A stretch of DNA of 10,035 nucleotides from assembly GCA_030620005.1 (NCBI GenBank), contig JAUXAJ010000198.1, forward strand, positions 1 through 10,035, written 5' to 3'. The notes beneath the pieces were generated by a model. That model worked only from the letters and a program-made list of their open reading frames with translations, had not been told where the DNA came from and ran no database searches. Shown here one piece after another: positions 6,780 to 10,035 of the stretch. The first letter of the stretch is position 1. Every line of letters starts with the position of its first letter. Made by a program: the position numbers and the translations under genes. Source of the stretch: Promethearchaeota archaeon. Lineage in GTDB: Archaea > Asgardarchaeota > Lokiarchaeia > Sigynarchaeales > SOKP01.

Positions 6780-6947
6780 ATGAATTTTTTTTATTCAATG
6801 AAAATTTTGGAAAGTTGTCCCGTTTTAAAGAAAAAGTCTTTAATTAGTGAAAAGGGATAAGCGACAATCTCTAAAGAGATTAGGGAAAAATTAGGAATTG
6901 AATTATAATCTCAGTTGATAAAATCAGATCAGATTTTTTTTATTGAT
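6780..6947 (+). pseudogene. Degenerate AbrB/SpoVT-type DNA-binding (antitoxin-like) gene
   Basis: The frame starting at ATG 6780 (or 6798) reads ...KKKSLISEKG, then TAA (6858-6860), then ATISKEIREKLGIEL and a second TAA (6906-6908). Replacing the first stop by CAA, one base change, gives KGQATISKEIREKLGIE. This closely matches the core KGQ[IV]TIPKEIREKLGI of the SpoVT/AbrB swapped-hairpin DNA-binding domain found in MazE/VapB-type antitoxins and transition-state regulators. After the second stop, a +1 frame reads ISVDKIRSDFFID, which could be the displaced GDK...F end of the domain. Two stops inside a domain of about 45 residues mean it cannot make a normal protein. No toxin partner is visible in the 50 bases that remain before the convergent peroxiredoxin gene. 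The match is by eye to a known consensus. Confidence 0.6.
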
Positions 6948-6967
6948 TAATTCTTGATGTTATACTT

Positions 6968-6990
6968 AAAAAGAAAAGGTATTTTTAACT
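6968..6990 (-). terminator. T-rich terminator of the peroxiredoxin gene
   Basis: On the minus strand the sequence just behind the peroxiredoxin stop reads AAAAATACCTTTTCTTTTTAAG. This pyrimidine and T-rich tract fits archaeal U-tract termination. No strong stem precedes it. Confidence 0.4.
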
Positions 6991-6996
6991 TCGATG

Positions 6997-7659
6997 TCAT
7001 AATTTTTTATGACATAGCCACCAATCAAGACATTCATAGTCCTTCCCAGCGTTAGCCAGTCTTTCTTTTGCTGTCTTTACATCTTTTGCGGGGGGAATGA
7101 TTACATGATCGCCAAATAATTCATTGTTAGGCCAATTAGCTGGCGTAGCCACTTTTTCTTTGCTAGCAAGTTGTAAAGCTTTTACACACCTTAAAATCTC
7201 ATCCATGTTTCGTCCAATTTCTTGGGGATAATAAAGAATTATTCTAATAATCCCATTGGCATCCACAATGAACACCGCTCTTACCGTATTTGAACCCTTA
7301 CCTGGATGGACCATTCCCAACATATTTGCAACTTTTCCATGATCAGCAATTATTGGAAATGGAATTTCTATATCAAGGTTTTCTTTAATCCATTCCATCC
7401 ATTTTATATGAGCGAATACTTGGTCTATTGAAAGTCCTATTAATCTCGTATTTAATGCTTGAAATTGTTCATTTCGCTTAGCAAAAGCATAAAACTCCGT
7501 AGTGCAAACAGGGGTGAAATCAGCGGGATGACTGAATAAAACAAACCACCATTTACCGCCTTTATTTGCATCATCTGGTAGCTTCATCGTTCCATGAGTC
7601 GTCAATACTTCCATTTCTGGAAATTTATCTCCCAATAATGGAAATCCAATTTTAGACAT
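6997..7659 (-). CDS. Peroxiredoxin, Prx6/1-Cys-type archaeal family
   Basis: This thiol peroxidase reduces H2O2 and alkyl hydroperoxides and is expected in the cytoplasm. The 220-residue protein has the peroxidatic site P45-x3-T49-x2-C52 ([12 protein letters not shown]) and the active-site arginine R127 (VRAVF). The long C-terminal arm is characteristic of Prx6-type enzymes. Two further cysteines near the end, C210 and C216, sit six residues apart in [14 protein letters not shown]. They match the arrangement of the Aeropyrum pernix enzyme (C50, C207, C213), in which a C-terminal cysteine resolves the oxidised site. The start is an ATG with GGTG about 11 bases upstream. A TATA-like ATTTATAAATATT about 50 bases upstream predicts a short leader. 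No dedicated reductase gene is adjacent. Confidence 0.97.
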   Translation of the reverse strand: MSKIGFPLLGDKFPEMEVLTTHGTMKLPDDANKGGKWWFVLFSHPADFTPVCTTEFYAFAKRNEQFQALNTRLIGLSIDQVFAHIKWMEWIKENLDIEIPFPIIADHGKVANMLGMVHPGKGSNTVRAVFIVDANGIIRIILYYPQEIGRNMDEILRCVKALQLASKEKVATPANWPNNELFGDHVIIPPAKDVKTAKERLANAGKDYECLDWWLCHKKL

Positions 7660-7707
7660 ATTTAATAAAACACCAATTATGAATATTTATTCATATCTAT
7701 TAAACAT

Positions 7708-7721
7708 AATATTTATAAATT
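7708..7721 (-). promoter_or_regulatory. TATA box of the peroxiredoxin gene
   Basis: On the minus strand ATTTATAAATATT lies about 50 bases before the peroxiredoxin ATG, predicting a start near 7688. The element overlaps the stop codon of the small upstream frame (7720-7722). Confidence 0.45.
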
Positions 7722-7863
7722 ATAAGTTCTCCAATAATTTCTTAGCATTTTTCAATTCTTCTTCTATTTCCTTATCGGTTAAATTAGGGGGTTGAATTTT
7801 TTCACGCTCTATATAGTCCATCATTGCATTTATTGATATTATTGCAAATGTAACTGCTTCCAC
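7720..7863 (-). CDS. Probable 47-residue small protein of unknown function
   Basis: A frame on the minus strand, with GTG at 7863 as the most likely start (TTG at 7866 or 7875 are alternatives), encodes 47 residues ending ...KNAKKLLENL. The N-terminal third is hydrophobic (VTFAIISINAMM). The rest is charged and probably helical: DYIEREKIQPP, then LTDKEIEEELKNAKKLLENL. That pattern of real-looking protein is unlike the surrounding spacer. Upstream is a TATA-like TTTTATATAATAATT (around 7923-7937), predicting a start near 7905. AAAGGGG lies about nine to twelve bases before the candidate starts, and AGGTGAT lies further up. It ends 60 bases before the peroxiredoxin gene on the same strand. I do not recognise the family. 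The lack of an ATG start lowers confidence. Confidence 0.5.
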   Translation of the reverse strand: MEAVTFAIISINAMMDYIEREKIQPPNLTDKEIEEELKNAKKLLENL

Positions 7864-7922
7864 CAAGCTTATCAACCCCTTTCTGTATATATCACCTGCC
7901 TATTTCAACTTATATTCAGTAA

Positions 7923-7937
7923 TTATTATATAAAATG
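7923..7937 (-). promoter_or_regulatory. TATA-like promoter of the 47-residue gene
   Basis: On the minus strand the sequence TTTTATATAATAATT sits about 65 bases before the GTG. It predicts a transcription start near 7905 and a leader that keeps the purine-rich AAAGGGG ribosome-binding stretch. Confidence 0.35.
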
Positions 7938-8004
7938 CTAAATGAACTCATTAACCTTCAAGATCGTTATCCTAAGCCCCAATCAAATACTTAAATTGTA
8001 AATA

Positions 8005-9291
8005 TTAGAAAATAAGTGCAAAATCCAAGTATAAATTATACTCTTTTCTTTTCTCATCGAAATTGTGGGTTGACTTTTTTAAAATTAATTCTATCATGCT
8101 TTGATCCAACTTTTTTACAACATTCCTATCCCATTTTGACCAGTGCGGTAATCCCGTAAAGAAAACATTCCATAAGTAATTGTTGTTTCCCTGAAATCTC
8201 GAAGAAATTTCGTTTGAGAGTAATATCCAAAATAAAACTAATTTAGAAGAAATATTAGCATTTTTTTTCATGTGAGAGCGAAAAAAATCTCCGAATGCTA
8301 ATATCATTAAAATTCCTAAGCCGTATTTTATTTGAACTTTAGAAACATGAATCAAATGTTTATTCTTAACCGTTTCCCAATCTAAATCTTTAAGTACTTT
8401 ATCATTTATTGATATTTTATCATGTTCCTTGATACTTTCTTCTAATTTATTAAAGTAGAATTCTCTTGTTAGATGTGGTTTTGTTTCAACAAATTGAAAA
8501 ATTCTAAGAGCTCCAGCAATTCTCCACTCTAACCAATCTTGAGAGTATTCTAACGCTTTTTCTAAGGCTTTATCTCGGTGCGGCCATAGATCCAAAAGAT
8601 TTTTTAATTTATTGTTTATATCGTTATAATATTTAATGTAATGATTGTAAATTTTTGCGTAAGAATATCCTAGGACATCAATGTAAGTAAAGATTTCTAA
8701 CAGGTCAACGAAACGATCACGGAATTGTTTATTTGATATAAATTTGATAAATTCTTCATCGTTGAGCAATGAATACACCCCGTAATACGTCGCTTCACCA
8801 GTATAAATGGCAGCAAATAATAAGTGGTATTGTATGACTTTCCTTACAAGCATCTTTTCGATATCAGAAAGCTCAAATGGCTCAAGCAATTTTTTCTCAG
8901 AAATTAATAGATAGCTTTGATGGGGATGATTCTTTTTATCGAAAAATCTGCCAATATCGTGGTAAATTAAAATAAGAGGGATGATTAGCTCGTTCTTCTC
9001 GCATTGTTTTATTATTATGGCCTTGATCGTTTGAATGGATTCCGGAGAAAGAGTTTCAGAATAATAACTTCCGTTTTTTATTGAAAAAAAGATTTTAAAA
9101 ACCCTAAAAATATGACGGATTGTTCTCAGAAATTCTTCTTCGTCATTTTCTCTTCCTTTTTGAAAAATCCCTTTTAAATTAGGAAAAATCGCTATTAAAT
9201 CGCTAAATTTTCCGCTGTTAAGTATTTCTTTTGAAGTATCAATCCAAGCAAGCTTTAAATCGTTAAAGATTTTATTAAGGGAATTTATCAT
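8005..9291 (-). CDS. HD-domain metal-dependent phosphohydrolase-like protein, orphan
   Basis: The N-terminal half contains a recognisable HD domain: H60 (RTIRHIF), the H111-D112 pair in YHDIGRFF, H122/H124 in NHPHQSY, H156 (VIQYH) and D205 (TYIDVLG). This is the H...HD...H...H...D ligand pattern of metal-dependent phosphohydrolases acting on nucleotides or signalling molecules. Residues from about 215 to 428 I do not recognise. They are rich in aromatic and charged residues, with moderately hydrophobic helices at about 322-335 and 350-360 that are too short or polar to be firm membrane spans. A conserved-looking block GLPHWSKWDRN lies at 380-390. No REL-type synthetase, receiver or cyclic-nucleotide motif is seen. 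Codon use is strongly AT-rich like its neighbours. A TATA-like TTGTATAATT (9311-9320) about 24 bases before the ATG suggests a leaderless transcript. The substrate is unknown. Confidence 0.8.
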   Translation of the reverse strand: MINSLNKIFNDLKLAWIDTSKEILNSGKFSDLIAIFPNLKGIFQKGRENDEEEFLRTIRHIFRVFKIFFSIKNGSYYSETLSPESIQTIKAIIIKQCEKNELIIPLILIYHDIGRFFDKKNHPHQSYLLISEKKLLEPFELSDIEKMLVRKVIQYHLLFAAIYTGEATYYGVYSLLNDEEFIKFISNKQFRDRFVDLLEIFTYIDVLGYSYAKIYNHYIKYYNDINNKLKNLLDLWPHRDKALEKALEYSQDWLEWRIAGALRIFQFVETKPHLTREFYFNKLEESIKEHDKISINDKVLKDLDWETVKNKHLIHVSKVQIKYGLGILMILAFGDFFRSHMKKNANISSKLVLFWILLSNEISSRFQGNNNYLWNVFFTGLPHWSKWDRNVVKKLDQSMIELILKKSTHNFDEKRKEYNLYLDFALIF

Positions 9292-9310
9292 GGGCTTATA
9301 TTAAAAATTG

Positions 9311-9320
9311 AATTATACAA
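9311..9320 (-). promoter_or_regulatory. TATA-like element of the HD-domain gene
   Basis: TTGTATAATT on the minus strand is centred about 24 bases before the ATG at 9291, placing the transcript start at or next to the start codon. No Shine-Dalgarno site is visible, in keeping with a leaderless mRNA. Confidence 0.3.
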
Positions 9321-9407
9321 GTAAAAAGTTTCTAATTTTAATATAGAAATCTTCAACTATTTCTGGACGAATTTTGTCAATGCTGAATGCTTCTGAATTC
9401 ATTTTCT

Positions 9408-9442
9408 AATTTCTAAATATGAGAAATTCTGATTTAAATCAG
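9408..9442. repeat. Two adjacent inverted repeats at the end of the oxidoreductase gene
   Basis: AATTTCT (9408-9414) and AGAAATT (9422-9428) form a 7-bp stem with a 7-base loop. Immediately next to it is the perfect 14-bp palindrome CTGATTTAAATCAG (9429-9442), which covers the stop codon (TGA) of the minus-strand oxidoreductase gene. They may form a 3'-end structure for that transcript. Without a T run after them, termination is not certain. Confidence 0.5.
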
Positions 9443-10035
9443 TTAAATATTTTTATTTTCACGGGTTTTCCACCAGAGCGAGCAGATTTAGAAGCAGCAA
9501 TTCCCGCCAGACACATATTAGCGGCTATTTTAGCGTGTAGTGCTGGTTTTGTATCATTTTCAATTGCTGACAACCAGTCATCGTGTACACGTGCTAAGCC
9601 CCCGTAATAAAGTCCATTAACTAATGGTATTACTTTTGATAGTTCTAATTGGTTAATTTTTTTAGATTTCAATTTTCTATGTTGGGCCCTGGTAATTTTG
9701 TGACCATTGGCTAAAAACAACTGCCCTTCTTTTTTTTGCTTCTCGAATTGATAACACTCGTAAGTTCCAGTTCGCCCAACCACTTGTATAATGCAACGAT
9801 TAGGTTCTCGAGCAATTATGTAAGCATTTGCGCATTTTGCTATTGCACCCGTTTCTGTTCGAAATAAGCCTACTTGAAAAGCTTTAGCAGGACTACAAAT
9901 AGGTTTTCCTTGATATCCTCCAATGTCATTCGAATAACTCACAACCTCGGAAAAGGGCATTGGATTACGAATCCCTCCCATAACAACCTGGGCAGGACCA
10001 ATTGAGTGTGCATACATCAAGGGATCAAATAATTG
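9439..10035 (-). CDS. Gfo/Idh/MocA-family oxidoreductase, C-terminal part (runs off the window)
   Basis: The frame is open to the last base, so the N-terminal Rossmann NAD(P)-binding domain and the true start lie outside. The TTG/ATG near 10020 are internal. The visible 198 residues fit the C-terminal alpha/beta sheet domain of Gfo/Idh/MocA proteins: MYAHSIGP near the front, resembling the conserved YxTHSLGP block, then VGRTGTYEC. They end in the typical WLSAIENDTKPALHAKIAANMCLAGIAA helix, followed by SARSGGKPVKI. These enzymes oxidise or reduce sugars and sugar derivatives with NAD(P). The THSLGP-like block also occurs in GH109-type glycosidases of this superfamily, so an NAD-dependent glycosidase is an alternative. 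Family is fairly sure; substrate is unknown. The HD gene follows 147 bases downstream on the same strand. Confidence 0.85.
   Translation of the reverse strand, partial: QLFDPLMYAHSIGPAQVVMGGIRNPMPFSEVVSYSNDIGGYQGKPICSPAKAFQVGLFRTETGAIAKCANAYIIAREPNRCIIQVVGRTGTYECYQFEKQKKEGQLFLANGHKITRAQHRKLKSKKINQLELSKVIPLVNGLYYGGLARVHDDWLSAIENDTKPALHAKIAANMCLAGIAASKSARSGGKPVKIKIFN

Larger units (their letters stand above)
6211..6996. other. 786-bp intergenic region with no intact recognisable gene
   Basis: This strongly AT-rich stretch is by far the longest non-coding interval in the window. It holds a T tract suited to ending the deacetylase transcript (6257-6263), a 10-bp inverted repeat (6278-6313), a short 33-codon frame (6511-6612), and a small 6-bp hairpin AAACTC-TAAT-GAGTTT (6591-6606) followed by T-rich sequence. 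It also has a palindrome with promoter-like surroundings (6664-6721) and a broken AbrB-like gene (6780-6947). On the minus strand near 6380-6420 a very short frame ending in GGFMVMKKIRIL has a GGTGG upstream, but it is too short to call. The pattern suggests the remains of one or more small decayed genes rather than spacer alone. Confidence 0.6.

Noticed and set aside
6858..6860. Recoding of the in-frame stop as an extra amino acid
   Set aside because: Known stop recodings in archaea use UAG (pyrrolysine) or UGA (selenocysteine); this is TAA, and a second TAA follows, so decay is the simpler reading.
6920..6940. AAAATC-AGATCA-GATTTT plus T run as an intrinsic terminator
   Set aside because: The 6-bp stem is almost all A-T and would be very weak; it may only be chance in AT-rich sequence, though the T run could still help termination.
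6211..6996. tRNA or structured RNA gene in the long gap
   Set aside because: No cloverleaf pattern, T-loop GGTTCAAATC-like motif or GC-rich structured segment was seen on either strand.
9419..9607. Plus-strand 62-codon frame
   Set aside because: It lies opposite the well-supported Gfo/Idh/MocA coding sequence, has no recognisable product, and is explained as the antisense reading of that gene.

Overview
The window is AT-rich and gene-dense, and most likely comes from an archaeon. Intergenic regions carry archaeal-style TATA elements rather than bacterial -35/-10 pairs. Some genes appear near-leaderless, and others have weak Shine-Dalgarno sites. The peroxiredoxin is of the 1-Cys/Prx6 type common in archaea. 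The mix of acyl-CoA ligase, Fe-S flavoprotein, GH4 enzyme and HD protein in a low-GC background would fit an anaerobic Asgard (Lokiarchaeia-like) genome. That assignment is inference: the window has no rRNA or marker gene to prove it.

Layout. Bases 2-1510 (+) hold most of an AMP-forming acyl-CoA synthetase that begins before the window. Bases 1660-3048 (+) encode a two-domain flavodoxin-like protein with an iron-sulfur-flavoprotein cysteine motif in its second half. A hairpin separates it from a convergent HAD-type phosphatase gene (3143-3748, -). That gene is divergent from a GH4 NAD/metal-dependent glycosidase (3903-5225, +). A YdjC/ChbG-type carbohydrate deacetylase follows (5317-6210, +). 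Bases 6211-6996 have no intact recognisable gene, but hold inverted repeats, a promoter/operator-like arrangement and a broken AbrB/SpoVT-type DNA-binding gene. On the minus strand lie a peroxiredoxin (6997-7659), a probable 47-residue small protein (7720-7863), an HD-domain protein (8005-9291) and the C-terminal half of a Gfo/Idh/MocA-type oxidoreductase (9439-10035, running off the end).

How the genes may work together. The GH4 enzyme and the YdjC deacetylase make a plausible pair for breaking down acetylated amino-sugar oligosaccharides, echoing the chbF-chbG pair of enterobacteria. The Gfo/Idh/MocA protein and possibly the HAD phosphatase could also act on sugars, but they are not in the same transcription unit. 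The flavoprotein and peroxiredoxin suit redox handling in an anaerobe. The acyl-CoA ligase feeds acids into CoA-dependent metabolism. The HD protein has no obvious partner here. I see no CRISPR array, insertion sequence, tRNA or rRNA. The most unusual material is the decayed 6.2-7.0 kb gap and the GH4/deacetylase pair.
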